Below are positions 13,022-23,591 of a stretch of DNA of 64,000 nt, in pieces; the stretch's first letter is position 1, and each line of letters begins with the position of its first letter. Source of the DNA: Gordonia liuliyuniae. Lineage in GTDB: Bacteria > Actinomycetota > Actinomycetes > Mycobacteriales > Mycobacteriaceae. The DNA is taken from the NCBI RefSeq assembly GCF_021739025.1, contig NZ_JAKKOT010000005.1, positions 62,001 to 126,000 of the forward strand, written 5' to 3'. A program made the translations under genes and the position numbers. A model generated the notes under the pieces. That model was not told the origin of the DNA, did no database searches, and worked only from the letters and a program-made list of their open reading frames with translations.

Positions 13022-14846
13022 AGCCGACCGACAGGAACTTGTTGCGGCATGCGACCTGACGGTTCTGCTTGTGCTTCTCGAAGGTGCTGGCGAACAACGT
13101 GGTCCCGTCCTCGTCGACGGTCACGAAGTACAGCCAGGTGCCGTCGGCGGGATCCTCGGTGGCGCGGAGCGCACGGTCGCCGACCGCGCCGATCGGCGTC
13201 AACGGCAGTCCGTCGTGCTTGTAGGTGTTCCACTCGTTGTCGTCGTTGTAGGCGTCGCCGTGCAAATCGTTGGCCCGGACGTCCGCCGTGTAGTTGGCGG
13301 TCGAGTCCATCTCCAGCCGCTGGTCGCGATCGAGCCGGTTGAGGATGACGCGCGCGACCTTCGGGAAGTCGCCTTCCTTCCTCGCCTCGGCTTCGACGAT
13401 CGACGCGACGGTCAGCGCGTCGTACGGGGACAGCTTCGCGTCGTTGCCGTCGAGGAGACCCCACGCCGTGTATCGCGTCTCGCTGCGCGTGATGAGTTCG
13501 CGCAGGATCTGCTTCGCGTCGAGCCGCGGATCGATGTTCTCCCATGCTCCGGAGGCGATGAGGCCCTCGATGCGTCGGTGGTCGCCGGTCAGCTCCTCGA
13601 CCTTCTGTTTCGCCCACGACGGAACGCCCAACTCGTCGGGAGTCGCCTGAGCCGCCGCTTCGTCGAGTTGCTCGACGCTCACGCCGTACTCGGCGTCGTC
13701 GGTGGTGAACGTCGTCGCCTTCGAGATCATCTCGAAGATGCCCGGTCGCGTGTTCCCGCCGATGCTCTCCTTCGAATCGAGTTGCAGCCCTTCGGGAACG
13801 ATGATCCGCCCGACTCGTTTATCGGTGCCGCTCATCATGTCGAGCGCGCTCTTCGCCGAGATCCCCTTCGGCAGGTCGTAGAAGCCCGCCGACACGCCGG
13901 GACCGTTCTCCGCAGCGTCGACGAACGCCCGCTTGCTGCCGACCACACCCGCGTCGGCCAAGGTCTGCCCGACGTCGCGGATCGCCGCGTCCGACGGGAC
14001 TTCGACGAGCACAGCGCCCGACCCGGTCGCGCTGTCGTAGTCGGTCCGGGAGTCGAAGACACCGAACCATTTCAATCCGAGTCCGCCGACGACGAGTACC
14101 AGGATCAGTACGACGACTCCGATACCGATCAGGACGCGTTTGTTGCGTCGACGTGCGGGCATCGCACCGCCCACGACGGGGTCGTCGCCGTCGTCGTCCA
14201 GGATGTCGAGCGCCGCGGGCCCGTACCCGGCCGCGGACTCCTCGTCGTCGGGCGGGTACACCTGCGTCTCGCGCGGAAACTCCCCTACCTCGTCCGGTCG
14301 TGACTCGAGGACATCGAACGCGGCGTCGTGCACCGTGACAGGTTCGGCAGCAACCGGTTCGGCAGGCACCGCCGCGGGCGGCATCTGCTCGGTCCGCGGC
14401 GCGAAGGCGGCGGGCGCCGCATGCCGGGACCGCGGGGTCGGCTGGGTCGTGGCCTCCGGAGGAGTCTCGATCGGAGGAGTCTCGATCGGAGGAGCCGGGG
14501 GCGGCGCCTGCCGACGCGGTGCGGGCGGCTCGGGACGTGCGTGCGCGGGCGGAGGCTGCTGCGTCCACCGCGGGTCGGTGAACTGCATCGCCGAATCGTC
14601 CGAACTGCGGTAGCGCACTTCGAAGTACGACGACGCGCTCTCCGTGGGCTCCGGCGTCCGATACTCGATCGTCGGGTCCGGCAGCGCCCGGTCGACACGG
14701 ACGATCGGAATACTTCCCGTAGTCGTGGGGTCACCCGGCCCGCGGCGACGACGATGCCTGTTCGGGCCCTGCGACGCGGGCCGGTCGGTGAAATACCGCC
14801 GGGAGTCGTCGCTCCCCGGGCGAGACGTCGGGTCCTGATCAGTCAC
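13014..14846 (-). CDS. mltG: Endolytic peptidoglycan transglycosylase MltG (YceG family)
   Basis: Membrane-anchored lytic transglycosylase that cuts nascent glycan strands and sets their length. A long Pro/Glu-rich cytoplasmic N-terminus (about residues 1-235) precedes one membrane helix near 237-260, then the extracellular YceG domain. The catalytic glutamate lies in SIVEAEARKEGDFP near residue 482. The Pro-rich tail includes a 15-bp DNA duplication coding IETPP twice. Such long disordered tails are common in Corynebacteriales and probably bind divisome or elongasome partners. Start is GTG behind GAGGAGG. The next gene upstream is ruvX. Confidence 0.94.
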   Translation of the reverse strand: MTDQDPTSRPGSDDSRRYFTDRPASQGPNRHRRRRGPGDPTTTGSIPIVRVDRALPDPTIEYRTPEPTESASSYFEVRYRSSDDSAMQFTDPRWTQQPPPAHARPEPPAPRRQAPPPAPPIETPPIETPPEATTQPTPRSRHAAPAAFAPRTEQMPPAAVPAEPVAAEPVTVHDAAFDVLESRPDEVGEFPRETQVYPPDDEESAAGYGPAALDILDDDGDDPVVGGAMPARRRNKRVLIGIGVVVLILVLVVGGLGLKWFGVFDSRTDYDSATGSGAVLVEVPSDAAIRDVGQTLADAGVVGSKRAFVDAAENGPGVSAGFYDLPKGISAKSALDMMSGTDKRVGRIIVPEGLQLDSKESIGGNTRPGIFEMISKATTFTTDDAEYGVSVEQLDEAAAQATPDELGVPSWAKQKVEELTGDHRRIEGLIASGAWENIDPRLDAKQILRELITRSETRYTAWGLLDGNDAKLSPYDALTVASIVEAEARKEGDFPKVARVILNRLDRDQRLEMDSTANYTADVRANDLHGDAYNDDNEWNTYKHDGLPLTPIGAVGDRALRATEDPADGTWLYFVTVDEDGTTLFASTFEKHKQNRQVACRNKFLSVGCE

Positions 14847-14876
14847 GTCGATCGATCCTCCTCATCGGCGAATGCC

Positions 14877-15323
14877 TCACCGGTGCGCGTCCAACCATCC
14901 CTGGAGGATAGCCACCGCAGCGGCCTGATCCACGACGGCGCGCGCATCCTTCGCCTTCACACCATTTGCCCGTAATGCCGTTGTTGCGGTGACTGTGGTC
15001 AACCGCTCGTCATAAAACTCGGTCGGTACGTCCGGTCGATCGTCGCGCTCACGCAGCCGTGCTGCGAGCGCCCTCCCGAACCCCCGCGCGAACCTCGTCG
15101 CGTGCCCCTCCGTGTTGGCGAGCGTCCGCGGCAGCCCGATGACCACACCGACCGCCTCATACTCGTCGATGATCTCGACGATGCGTTCGATGTCGCTGCC
15201 GTCCTTGGCGCGCCGAACCGTCTCGACGGGGGTGGCGAGGATCCCGTCGGGATCGCACACGGCGACCCCGACGCGCACGCTCCCCACGTCGATCGCGATC
15301 CGTCGGCCGCGAGGGGAGATCAT
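14877..15323 (-). CDS. ruvX: RNase H-fold pre-16S rRNA nuclease YqgF / Holliday-junction resolvase-like
   Basis: Small (148 residues) RNase H-fold protein implicated in 16S rRNA 5' end maturation. The fold is marked by [17 protein letters not shown] with a metal-ligand Asp near residue 12, GLPRTL near 60, and the later DERLTT and [17 protein letters not shown] segments. The ATG overlaps the alaS stop (ATGA), giving the common alaS-ruvX-mltG-aroE order. Confidence 0.93.
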   Translation of the reverse strand: MISPRGRRIAIDVGSVRVGVAVCDPDGILATPVETVRRAKDGSDIERIVEIIDEYEAVGVVIGLPRTLANTEGHATRFARGFGRALAARLRERDDRPDVPTEFYDERLTTVTATTALRANGVKAKDARAVVDQAAAVAILQGWLDAHR

Positions 15324-17986
15324 CGCCCTCCGACTACGTCGCGCAAGCGCACGAGCGCGGCATCCACGCCCGAGGCGTCCGTGCCCGATCCCTGCGCCAG
15401 ATCGGGCTTGCCGCCGCCACGACCGGCCACCAACGGCGCGATCTCCTTGACGACGTCGCCCGCCTTGATACCTGCCGCGCGCGCCGCGTCGGTGGTGCCG
15501 ACCGCGAACGGAACCTTGTCGCCGTCAGCGGAGAACAACGCAACGACGGCGTTCCGGTCGGCGACACGTCCACGCAGATCGGTGACGAGCGAACGCAGTC
15601 CGTTCGCGTCGACACCGTCGGCCACGCGACCGGCGACGACCAGGGTCTCCCCGACGGTCTGAGCCTCGTCGATGAGCCCGGTCACGGCGGCGCGCGCCTG
15701 CTCGGCCCTCGCCGCGTCGAGCGCCTTCTCCGCATCACGCAGACGTGCGACGAGCTGCTCGACCCGGCCCGGAACCTGATCGGACGGCACCTTCAGCGAC
15801 GACGCCAGGCCCGCCATGAGCGCGCGCTCCTTCGACAGGTAGCGGAAGGAGTCCATGCCGACGTACGCCTCGACGCGTCGGACACCGGAGCCGACCGACG
15901 ACTCGCCGATCACCGTGATCGGACCGACCTGCGCCGAGCTTCCGACATGCGTTCCGCCGCACAGTTCCATGGAGAACGGTCCACCGATCTCGACCACGCG
16001 CACGCGGTCGCCATAATTCTCGCCGAAGAGCGCCATCGCACCCATCGCCTTCGCCTTGTCCAGATCGGTCTCGAACGTATTGACCTGGAAGTTCGATTCG
16101 ACCGCGTCGTTGCTGATCTGTTCGATCTGCGCACGCTGCTCGTCCGTGAGTCCGCTGGCCGAATGGAAGTCGAACCTCAGATAGCCCGGCCGGTTCAACG
16201 ACCCGGCCTGGGTCGCGGTCGGGCCGAGGATCTGCCGGAGCGCCGCCCCGACCAGGTGCGTGCCCGAGTGACCCTGCGTCGCGCCGTGACGCCAGCCGGC
16301 GTCGACGCTCGCGAGGACCTCATCGCCCTCGGTGATCTCACCCTCGTCGACGACCACCCGATGCAACCACACCTGTTTGCCGACCTTCTGCACGTCCTTC
16401 ACCGACAAACGGACACCATCCGACGTCGTGATGACGCCCTGGTCCGCGGTCTGGCCGCCGGCCTCCGCGTACAGCGGGCTGCGGTCGAGGATCACCTCGA
16501 GTTCGCTGCCCGGCGACGCCGAGCGGATCCGTTCGCCGCCGGCGACCAGGCCGAGCACGCGCGCCTCCGACACCAACTCGTCGAATCCGGTGAAGACAGT
16601 CGGGCCGCGGTCGAGAAACTCGCGGTACACGGTCTGGTCGGCATGCGACGACTTCCGCGACGTCGCATCCGCCTTCGCACGGCTGCGCTGTTCGGCCATG
16701 AGCTCGGTGAAGCCGTCACGGTCGACCTGCAGGCCGGCCTCGGACGCCATCTCCAGAGTCAACTCGATCGGGAACCCGTACGTGTCGTGCAACGCGAACG
16801 CATCGCTGCCGCTGATCTGCGATCTACCGCTCGCCCTCGTCGCATCCGCTGCTTCGGAGAAGAGCTTCGAGCCGGCCGCGAGCGTCCTGGAGAAGCTCGC
16901 CTCCTCGCCGACGGCGACAGCCACGATGTGCTCACGCTGTCGAGCGAGCTCCGGGTACGACGGACTCATCAGGTCGATGACCGCCTCCGTGATCCGCCCC
17001 ATCGACGCATTACCGGCGCCGAGCAACCGGACCGAGCGCACGACGCGGCGCAGCAAGCGCCGCAGCACGTAACCGCGTCCGTCATTGGACGGAACGACGC
17101 CATCGCCGATCAACATCACCGACGTGCGGGCATGGTCGGCGATCACCCGGAACAAGACGTCGTCCTCATGCCGGCCGAGACCGTAGCCGCGACCGGTCAA
17201 CTGTGCCGCCAGGTCGATGATGGGGCGGCACAGGTCCGTCTCGTACACGTTGTCGACACCCTGCAGGATGCAGGCGACGCGTTCGATGCCCATCCCGGTG
17301 TCGATGTTCTTCTTCGGGAGGGGACCGAGGATCTCGTAGTTGTCCTTAGCTCCGCCTTCACCCCGGATGTTCTGCATGAACACGAGATTCCAGATCTCGA
17401 TGTACCGGTCCTCGTCCGCCTCGGGGCCGCCTTCGACGCCGTAGTCGGGGCCGCGATCGTAGAAGATCTCCGAGCACGGGCCGCACGGGCCGGGCACGCC
17501 CATCGACCAGTAGTTGTCCTTGAGTCCCCGACGCTGGATCCGTTCGGCGGGCACACCGATCTCGTCGCGCCAGATCCGCTCGGCCTCGTCGTCGTCGAGG
17601 TACACGGTCGGCCACAGCCGGGTCGGATCGATACCGTAGCCGCCGTCGTCGACAGGGTCGGTCAGCAACGTCCACGCGAACGTGATCGCCTCGCGCTTGA
17701 AATAGTCACCGAACGAGAAGTTGCCAGCCATCTGAAAGAACGTGTTGTGCCGGGTCGTGATGCCGACCTCTTCGATGTCGAGGGTGCGCACACACTTCTG
17801 CACACTGGTCGCCCGCTCGTACGGGGCCGTCTGGTCGCCGAGGAAGTACGGCTTGAACGGCACCATGCCCGCATTCACGAACAGCAGATTCGGGTCGTCG
17901 AGAATCAGCGATGCGCTGGGCACCTCGGTGTGTCCGGCACGGATGAAGTGATCCAGGAACCGCTTCCGGATGTCATGCGTCTGCAC
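15320..17986 (-). CDS. alaS: Alanyl-tRNA synthetase
   Basis: Class II synthetase charging tRNA-Ala and editing mischarged Ser/Gly. At 888 residues it has the full set: catalytic core ([23 protein letters not shown]), tRNA-recognition domain, editing domain with the HSGTHL zinc site near residue 572 and CGGTHVGS near 677, and a C-terminal C-Ala domain (KPDLAQGSG...). GTG start at [10 protein letters not shown], as in relatives. Confidence 0.98.
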   Translation of the reverse strand: MQTHDIRKRFLDHFIRAGHTEVPSASLILDDPNLLFVNAGMVPFKPYFLGDQTAPYERATSVQKCVRTLDIEEVGITTRHNTFFQMAGNFSFGDYFKREAITFAWTLLTDPVDDGGYGIDPTRLWPTVYLDDDEAERIWRDEIGVPAERIQRRGLKDNYWSMGVPGPCGPCSEIFYDRGPDYGVEGGPEADEDRYIEIWNLVFMQNIRGEGGAKDNYEILGPLPKKNIDTGMGIERVACILQGVDNVYETDLCRPIIDLAAQLTGRGYGLGRHEDDVLFRVIADHARTSVMLIGDGVVPSNDGRGYVLRRLLRRVVRSVRLLGAGNASMGRITEAVIDLMSPSYPELARQREHIVAVAVGEEASFSRTLAAGSKLFSEAADATRASGRSQISGSDAFALHDTYGFPIELTLEMASEAGLQVDRDGFTELMAEQRSRAKADATSRKSSHADQTVYREFLDRGPTVFTGFDELVSEARVLGLVAGGERIRSASPGSELEVILDRSPLYAEAGGQTADQGVITTSDGVRLSVKDVQKVGKQVWLHRVVVDEGEITEGDEVLASVDAGWRHGATQGHSGTHLVGAALRQILGPTATQAGSLNRPGYLRFDFHSASGLTDEQRAQIEQISNDAVESNFQVNTFETDLDKAKAMGAMALFGENYGDRVRVVEIGGPFSMELCGGTHVGSSAQVGPITVIGESSVGSGVRRVEAYVGMDSFRYLSKERALMAGLASSLKVPSDQVPGRVEQLVARLRDAEKALDAARAEQARAAVTGLIDEAQTVGETLVVAGRVADGVDANGLRSLVTDLRGRVADRNAVVALFSADGDKVPFAVGTTDAARAAGIKAGDVVKEIAPLVAGRGGGKPDLAQGSGTDASGVDAALVRLRDVVGGR

Positions 17987-18022
17987 TGCGGGGTGTCCTT
18001 CGTCGAGAATCGCTGAGCGTTT

Positions 18023-18054
18023 AGGTTGCTGGGTGTTCAGGTTGCTGGGTGTTC
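18023..18054. repeat. 16-bp direct repeat between rarA and alaS
   Basis: Two identical head-to-tail copies of aggttgctgggtgttc lie in the short gap between rarA and alaS (18023-18038 and 18039-18054). It is probably replication slippage; it would lie in the untranslated leader of alaS or just upstream of it when read on the opposite side. No function can be inferred. Confidence 0.8.
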
Positions 18055-18078
18055 GAGTGTGAGTTTACCGGGGGGCCG

Positions 18079-19437
18079 TCAGTGGCGGCGGCCACGGTTC
18101 GCCGCGCTCCGGATGATGGTGCGCAGCTTGCCCACCCGCGGCCCCAACTCGCGTTCGAAACCGTGGTCGGTCGGCGTGTAGTAGTCGGATCCGACCAGTT
18201 CGTCCGGCGGATACTGTTGCGGTAGAACACCATCGGGATGATCGTGCGGGAACCGGTAGCCGATGGCGTTGCCGAGCTTCTTGGCGCCCGCATAATGACC
18301 GTCACGCAGGTGCGGCGGCACCGCTCCGGCCTTGCCCGCCGCGACGTCCGCCATGGCCGCACCGAGCGCGGACGTCACCGACCCCGACTTGGGCGCAGTA
18401 GCCAGATGGATCGTCGCCTGCGCCAACGCCAACTGCGCCTCCGGCATACCGACGAGTTGGACCACCTGGCTCGCGGCCACGGCCGTCTGCAGAGCGGTCG
18501 GATCAGCCATCCCGATGTCTTCGCTCGCGTGGATCATCAGACGCCTCGCGATGAATCGCGGGTCCTCGCCCGCTGACATCATCCGAGCCAGATAGTGCAG
18601 GGCCGCGTCGACGTCCGAGCCGCGGATCGATTTGATGAACGCGCTCGTCACGTCGTAGTGCTGATCGCCGGACCGGTCGTAGCGGACGGCTGCCCGGTCG
18701 ATCGCGGCCTCGACGTCGGCGACGGCGACGACGCCGTCGGAGGCGCCGTCGGCGCCGGCCTCCAACGCGGTCAACGCGCGCCGGGCGTCACCGCCGGAGA
18801 CGGCGACGAGATGCTCGAGCGCCTCGTCGGCCACCTCGACCGAACCGTCGAGACCGCGCGGGTCGGCGACCGCTCGCCGCAGAACCGTCCGGACGTCCTC
18901 GTCGGTCAGCGACCGCAGGTTCAGCACGAGCGACCGAGAGAGCAGCGGGGCGACCACCGAGAACGACGGGTTCTCCGTCGTCGCCGCGACCAGCAGGACG
19001 ATGCGATTCTCGACGGCGTCGAGCAGTGCGTCCTGCTGCGTCTTGGAGAAGCGATGGACCTCGTCGATGAACAGGACGGTCTGTTCGCCCCGAACGAGCC
19101 GACGCCGTGCGGCGTCGATCACGGCGCGCACCTCTTTGACGCCCGCAGACAGCGCCGAGAGCGCTTCGAAACTGCCGCCCGTCGCCTGGCTGATCAACGA
19201 CGCCATCGTCGTCTTGCCGGTGCCGGGTGGACCGTACAGCATCACCGAGGAACCGCCGGAGCCCGCGATCAGCCTGCGCAGCGGGGACCGCTCACCCAGG
19301 AGGTGGTCTTGTCCGACGACCTCGTCGAGGGATGCCGGGCGCATTCTGACCGCGAGCGGCGCCGACGGCGCGGGCGTCTGCGGCGTGGTGCGCGTCCCGG
19401 TGCCGACGTCGTCGAAGAGCCTGTCCGAATCGCTCAT
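18079..19437 (-). CDS. rarA: Replication-associated recombination ATPase RarA (MgsA)
   Basis: AAA+ ATPase related to clamp loaders and RuvB, acting at stalled replication forks. It is 452 residues with Walker [12 protein letters not shown] near residue 70, Walker [12 protein letters not shown] near 124, sensor-1 AATTENPSF near 153, and a C-terminal tetramerisation domain containing [16 protein letters not shown] near 300. It lies ten bases downstream of the kinase-like gene in an aspS-kinase-rarA run. Confidence 0.95.
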   Translation of the reverse strand: MSDSDRLFDDVGTGTRTTPQTPAPSAPLAVRMRPASLDEVVGQDHLLGERSPLRRLIAGSGGSSVMLYGPPGTGKTTMASLISQATGGSFEALSALSAGVKEVRAVIDAARRRLVRGEQTVLFIDEVHRFSKTQQDALLDAVENRIVLLVAATTENPSFSVVAPLLSRSLVLNLRSLTDEDVRTVLRRAVADPRGLDGSVEVADEALEHLVAVSGGDARRALTALEAGADGASDGVVAVADVEAAIDRAAVRYDRSGDQHYDVTSAFIKSIRGSDVDAALHYLARMMSAGEDPRFIARRLMIHASEDIGMADPTALQTAVAASQVVQLVGMPEAQLALAQATIHLATAPKSGSVTSALGAAMADVAAGKAGAVPPHLRDGHYAGAKKLGNAIGYRFPHDHPDGVLPQQYPPDELVGSDYYTPTDHGFERELGPRVGKLRTIIRSAANRGRRH

Positions 19438-19447
19438 CGGCGGCCGA

Positions 19448-20608
19448 TCACTCGAACCAGAGTCGTTGCAGCGCGCGCTGCACGTCGTGCGCCACGCCGG
19501 CTACCGACTCGACGACGTCTCCGCCGGCCATGGCGTCGGCCGCGACCGCAAGATCGGCCCACCGGGCGGTCACGACGCGAGGGTCGCTCGTGTGGAGCGC
19601 CCAATCGTGCCCGGAGGTGTCCGATTCGAGCATCCAGTAGGTGCCCAACCACGTCCACAGTGTCCGCGGTGTCAGCAGCAGATTGCCCAGCGTCGTGTCG
19701 TCGTTCAATGCGGGCCACAGCGGTCCGGCTTCGGATCGCCACGCGTCCACCAGCGCCGACTCGAGTTCCACCTGGTGGGCGACCCCCTGGTCGGACAGTG
19801 CGGCGGGGAAAGTCGTCAACGCATACGCGACATCGAGGGTCGCGTCGCGGAAGGCGCCCCACTCGTAGTCCATGAACTGGACACCATCGTCGTTGATGAG
19901 GATGTTGTCCGGGCCGACGTCGGACGGGCTGAACGCGCGGAACCGGCCCTCGTCGAAGAGGGTCAGACCGGAGTCGAGGACTCTCCGGAACTCGTCCGGG
20001 ACGTCGACGCCGACCTCCGCCGCCACTTCGTCGGCCCGTCGGACCGACTCCGACGCCTCGCCGCCGATGCCCGCGAACACCGGGTCGTCGGCGACATCGC
20101 GTGGGCCGACTCCGCCGCGCCCGCTCACGCGGAGCAACGCTTGGAAGTCGTCCTCACCGCCGTAGGTCGCGGCGTGCATACGTCCCAACGCCTGACCCCA
20201 CGCGCTGACGCCGCGGTGGACGTCGTCGATGTCCGACGACGCGAGTTGGTCGAGCATGCCACGGCCGCTGCCCAGATCGGTCAGCACGAGAATGCGGGTG
20301 TCCAGGTCGGACGCGAGCAGCTGCGGGCCGGGCCGGGACACCGTCGGCAACGCAGTCGCATACCGGTACGACGCGATCTCGCGCAGCACTTGGCCCGCTT
20401 CGGAGTTGTCGTCGAACGCCTTGACGACGACGGTGCGGTCGAGAGAGACCGGGTTGTCGGCGACCCGGAAGCGCACCACGGTGCTGCGTCCGGATCCGCC
20501 GAGATCCTCCGGATCGTCGATCTGAACTTGGCTTCCCGCTCGTCGCGTCAGGACGTCCTGCGCCGCGTCGAGGACGGAGTCGATTCGATCGTGTGCCACA
20601 AGGGTCAT
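19448..20608 (-). CDS. APH-fold phosphotransferase-like protein
   Basis: A 386-residue protein with the aminoglycoside phosphotransferase / choline-kinase fold: an N-lobe with VVRFRVADN...VVVKAFDD (the Lys being the likely ATP-binding residue) and a C-lobe with [11 protein letters not shown] and [11 protein letters not shown]. The catalytic HxDxxxxN is altered: the His is replaced by Ser, while the Asp, the later Asn and the metal-binding Asp of FMDYE remain, so activity is plausible but the substrate is unknown. The start is the ATG of [11 protein letters not shown]. It lies eight bases after aspS and is probably cotranscribed with it. Confidence 0.8.
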   Translation of the reverse strand: MTLVAHDRIDSVLDAAQDVLTRRAGSQVQIDDPEDLGGSGRSTVVRFRVADNPVSLDRTVVVKAFDDNSEAGQVLREIASYRYATALPTVSRPGPQLLASDLDTRILVLTDLGSGRGMLDQLASSDIDDVHRGVSAWGQALGRMHAATYGGEDDFQALLRVSGRGGVGPRDVADDPVFAGIGGEASESVRRADEVAAEVGVDVPDEFRRVLDSGLTLFDEGRFRAFSPSDVGPDNILINDDGVQFMDYEWGAFRDATLDVAYALTTFPAALSDQGVAHQVELESALVDAWRSEAGPLWPALNDDTTLGNLLLTPRTLWTWLGTYWMLESDTSGHDWALHTSDPRVVTARWADLAVAADAMAGGDVVESVAGVAHDVQRALQRLWFE

Positions 20609-20615
20609 GACTGTT

Positions 20616-22427
20616 TCAGGCGTTGACCGCCTGTCCCTCCTGAGCTTTGGGACCAGGTTCGTTCTTGGGGACGGGCTTCGCGTCGATGCCCGACTCCTTG
20701 CGCTGCGCCACAGTGATGGGCGCGGGTGCGTCGGTGAGCGGGTCGACACCGCCGCCGGACTTCGGGAAGGCGATCACCTCGCGGATGGAGGCCTCGCCCG
20801 CCAGCAGGGACGTGATGCGGTCCCAGCCGAAGGCGATGCCGCCGTGCGGCGGCGCACCGTAGGCGAACGCGTCGAGGAGGAAACCGAACTTCTCCTGCGC
20901 TTCCTCCTCGCCGATCCCCATGATCTTGAAGACGCGTTCCTGCACATCGCGGCGGTGGATACGGATCGAGCCTCCGCCGATCTCGTTGCCGTTGCACACG
21001 ATGTCGTAGGCGTACGCCACCGCGGCGCCCGGATCTGATTCCAGGTCGGCCATGCACTCGGGTTTGGGCGAGGTGAACGCGTGGTGGACCGCGGTCCACG
21101 CTCCCGAGCCGACCGCGACGTCGCCCGCGGCGGTCGCGTCGTCGGCGGGCTCGAACATCGGTGCGTCGACGACCCAGGTGAATGCCCAGTCGTCGTCGTT
21201 GATGAGGCCGAGTTTGTCGGCGATCTCGCCGCGAGCGGCGCCGAGCAGAGCACGCATCGGTTTCGTCGGTCCGGCAGCGAAGAAGATGCAGTCGCCAGGC
21301 TTCGCGCCGACGTGCGCCGCGATGGTGTCGCGTTCGGTGTCGGAGATGTTCTTCGAGACCGGTCCGGTGAGGCTGCCGTCCTCCTGGACCAACACATATG
21401 CCAGCCCCTTGGCGCCGCGCTGCTTGGCCCACTCCTGCCACGCGTCGAGCTGGCGACGCGGCTGCGACGCCCCGCCCGCCATCACGACGGCGCCGACGTA
21501 CGGCGCCTTGAACACGCGGAACGGGGTGTCGGCGAAGAACTCGGTGCATTCGACGAGTTCGATGTCGAAGCGCAGGTCGGGCTTGTCGCTGCCGAACCGT
21601 CGCATGGCGTCCGCGTAGGTGATGCGCGGGATCGGCGTGGTGATCTCATGGCCGATCAGCTTCCACAGCGAAACCAGGATCTCCTCGGCGAGGGCGATCA
21701 CATCGTCCTCGTCCACGAAGCTCATCTCGATGTCGAGCTGAGTGAACTCGGGTTGGCGATCGGCGCGGAAGTCCTCGTCGCGGTAGCAGCGGGCGATCTG
21801 GTAGTACCGCTCCATGCCCGCGACCATGAGCAGTTGCTTGAACAGCTGCGGACTCTGCGGCAGCGCGTAGAAACTGCCCGGTTGCAGGCGTGCGGGCACC
21901 AGGAAATCGCGGGCGCCCTCCGGGGTGGAGCGGGTGAGGGTCGGCGTCTCGATCTCGACGAAGTCGTGTCCGCCGAGGACGGTGCGAGCGGCAGCGCTCA
22001 CCTGCGAACGCAGACGGATAGCGCGCGCGGGCCCTTCACGGCGAAGGTCGAGGTAGCGGTGACGCAGGCGCGTCTCCTCGCCGGGCTGCTCGTCGAGCTG
22101 GAACGGCAGCGGAGCCGACTCGTTGAGCACGACGAGTTCGGTGGCGTTCAACTCGATGTCGCCGGACGCCAGCGCCGGGTTCTCGCTGCCTTCGGGCCGT
22201 GCTTCGACGACGCCGGTCACCTGGACACAGAACTCGGCACGCAGACGGTGAGCGGCTTCAGCGACCTCGTCGTCTCGGAACACCACCTGGACCAGGCCCG
22301 AGGAGTCGCGGAGGTCGATGAACACGACTCCGCCGTGGTCGCGGCGTCGTGCGACCCAACCGGCGACGGTGACAGTCTGCGAGGCGTCCTCGCGGCGCAA
22401 CGATCCAGCGAAATGCGTGCGGAGCAC
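20616..22427 (-). CDS. aspS: Aspartyl-tRNA synthetase, probably non-discriminating
   Basis: Class IIb synthetase of 603 residues: an OB-fold anticodon-binding domain ([19 protein letters not shown]), a catalytic core with motif 2 [13 protein letters not shown] near residue 222 and motif 3 GGIAFGWDR near 535, and the bacterial GAD insertion. His at position 31 and Gly near position 80 (RPEGSENP) match the pattern of enzymes that also charge tRNA-Asn, which are paired with GatCAB amidotransferase. GTG start behind AGGAAGGA. A 23-bp tandem repeat fills the promoter region. Confidence 0.96.
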   Translation of the reverse strand: MLRTHFAGSLRREDASQTVTVAGWVARRRDHGGVVFIDLRDSSGLVQVVFRDDEVAEAAHRLRAEFCVQVTGVVEARPEGSENPALASGDIELNATELVVLNESAPLPFQLDEQPGEETRLRHRYLDLRREGPARAIRLRSQVSAAARTVLGGHDFVEIETPTLTRSTPEGARDFLVPARLQPGSFYALPQSPQLFKQLLMVAGMERYYQIARCYRDEDFRADRQPEFTQLDIEMSFVDEDDVIALAEEILVSLWKLIGHEITTPIPRITYADAMRRFGSDKPDLRFDIELVECTEFFADTPFRVFKAPYVGAVVMAGGASQPRRQLDAWQEWAKQRGAKGLAYVLVQEDGSLTGPVSKNISDTERDTIAAHVGAKPGDCIFFAAGPTKPMRALLGAARGEIADKLGLINDDDWAFTWVVDAPMFEPADDATAAGDVAVGSGAWTAVHHAFTSPKPECMADLESDPGAAVAYAYDIVCNGNEIGGGSIRIHRRDVQERVFKIMGIGEEEAQEKFGFLLDAFAYGAPPHGGIAFGWDRITSLLAGEASIREVIAFPKSGGGVDPLTDAPAPITVAQRKESGIDAKPVPKNEPGPKAQEGQAVNA

Positions 22428-22486
22428 TGGGTTCCTTCCTGATAAGGACAAGATGATCTCGCCACAGTCTACGTTTCGAGTCCGAC

Positions 22487-22578
22487 GCAGTGACAATTAC
22501 GTCTCCGACGTTGCGACAGTTACGTCTCCGACGTTGCGACAGTTACGTCTCCGACGCAGTGACAGTTACGTCTCCGAC
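22487..22578. repeat. Four tandem 23-bp repeats in the aspS / metallopeptidase divergent promoter region
   Basis: Four perfect-register 23-bp units (22487-22509, 22510-22532, 22533-22555, 22556-22578), consensus g(tt/ca)g(c/t)gacagttacgtctccgac, with two copies identical. A partial unit precedes (22471-22486) and the next bases, gttgcc, begin a fifth. There are no spacers, so this is not CRISPR. It occupies most of the 191-bp divergent intergenic region, so it could be an iterated regulator site or simple slippage. Confidence 0.9.
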
Positions 22579-22618
22579 GTTGCCCCGAAACCGGCGCCGC
22601 ACCCGCTAGCCTGACTCC

Positions 22619-23464
22619 ATGACTTTCCAGGGAAGCGGGCCGCTGGACGGCGGCAATGTCTCCGGCGGCGGAGGCGGCGGCGGGCGGATCGCCATGGGCG
22701 GCGGTCTGGGCCTGGTCGTGACGGTCGTCGCATTGCTGTTCGGCGTCAACCCCGGAGACATCATGGGCGGCGGCGCGACGTCGTCCCAGACGAGCACCGG
22801 ATCGGACGCGGCGCTGCAGGAGCACATCGACAACTGCACGATCGAGCAGGCCAACACCGATGACGTCTGCCGGATCAAGGCGACGGCGATCAGCGTCAAC
22901 AAGGTGTGGGGCGACCTGATGGGCGACTACACCGAGCCGTCCGTCCGAATCTTCTCCGGGAACATCAACACGGGCTGCGGTGCGGCGTCGTCGGCGATGG
23001 GCCCGTTCTACTGCCCGGCCGACGAGACCGCGTACTTCGATCCGAGTTTCTTCGCCGAACTCAAGCGGATGGGCGGGTCGGACGGCCCGCTCGCGCAGGA
23101 GTACGTCGTCGCCCACGAGTTCGGCCACCACGTCGAGAATTTGACGGGCGTCCTCGCCAAGGGACAGCGGATGGGCAACGACGGCTCGGTCCGCGTCGAA
23201 CTGCAGGCCGACTGCTTGGCCGGTGTCTGGGCCCAGCACGCCGACGACGGCCCGGACGCGATGCTCGCTCCGCTGACCGACGACCAGATCGCGTCGGTGA
23301 TCCAGACCGCCAAAGCGATCGGAGACGACAGCATCCAAGGCTCCAACTCGAACCCGGAGGGCTGGACCCACGGCAGCGCCCGACAGCGTCAACGCTGGTT
23401 CACCACCGGCTACGAGTCTGGGAACCCGAAACGCTGCGACACGTTCGCCACCAACGACCTGTGA
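22619..23464 (+). CDS. Neutral zinc metallopeptidase (YpfJ family)
   Basis: Membrane-anchored metallopeptidase of 281 residues. A Gly-rich N-terminus precedes one membrane helix (about residues 28-42), then the YpfJ domain with a zinc site HEFGHHVE near residue 165 and downstream conserved QADCLAGVWAQ and PEGWTHGSARQR segments; the catalytic part faces outside. Substrates are unknown. It is a single gene read divergently from aspS. Confidence 0.9.
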   Translation: MTFQGSGPLDGGNVSGGGGGGGRIAMGGGLGLVVTVVALLFGVNPGDIMGGGATSSQTSTGSDAALQEHIDNCTIEQANTDDVCRIKATAISVNKVWGDLMGDYTEPSVRIFSGNINTGCGAASSAMGPFYCPADETAYFDPSFFAELKRMGGSDGPLAQEYVVAHEFGHHVENLTGVLAKGQRMGNDGSVRVELQADCLAGVWAQHADDGPDAMLAPLTDDQIASVIQTAKAIGDDSIQGSNSNPEGWTHGSARQRQRWFTTGYESGNPKRCDTFATNDL

Positions 23465-23493
23465 ACGCGACCGACCGGTAAACGCGGGGCACG

Positions 23494-23584
23494 TCGACAT
23501 CCGCGGCACCCGCTGACGCCAGCCGCGGATCTCATCGACACCCGCGGCATTCAGGAGTGCCGCGAATGTCGACGAGACCCGCGG
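23494..23584. repeat. Palindromic repeat block upstream of the nuclease-fold gene
   Basis: Contains tcgacatccgcggcac (23494-23509) and an imperfect inverted repeat with arms tcgacacccgcggca (23535-23549) and tgccgcgaatgtcga (23558-23572), followed by cgagacccgcgg. The same hairpin, there perfect, recurs on the other side of the gene at 24485-24518. Confidence 0.8.
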
Positions 23585-23591
23585 AAAGAAT

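Noticed and set aside
15947..18016. 689-codon open frame on the plus strand
   Set aside because: Antisense to alaS, whose domains and motifs are unmistakable; no family features of its own.
22487..22578. CRISPR-like array
   Set aside because: Units are contiguous with no spacers and only 23 bp each, and there are no cas genes; treated as a promoter-region tandem repeat.
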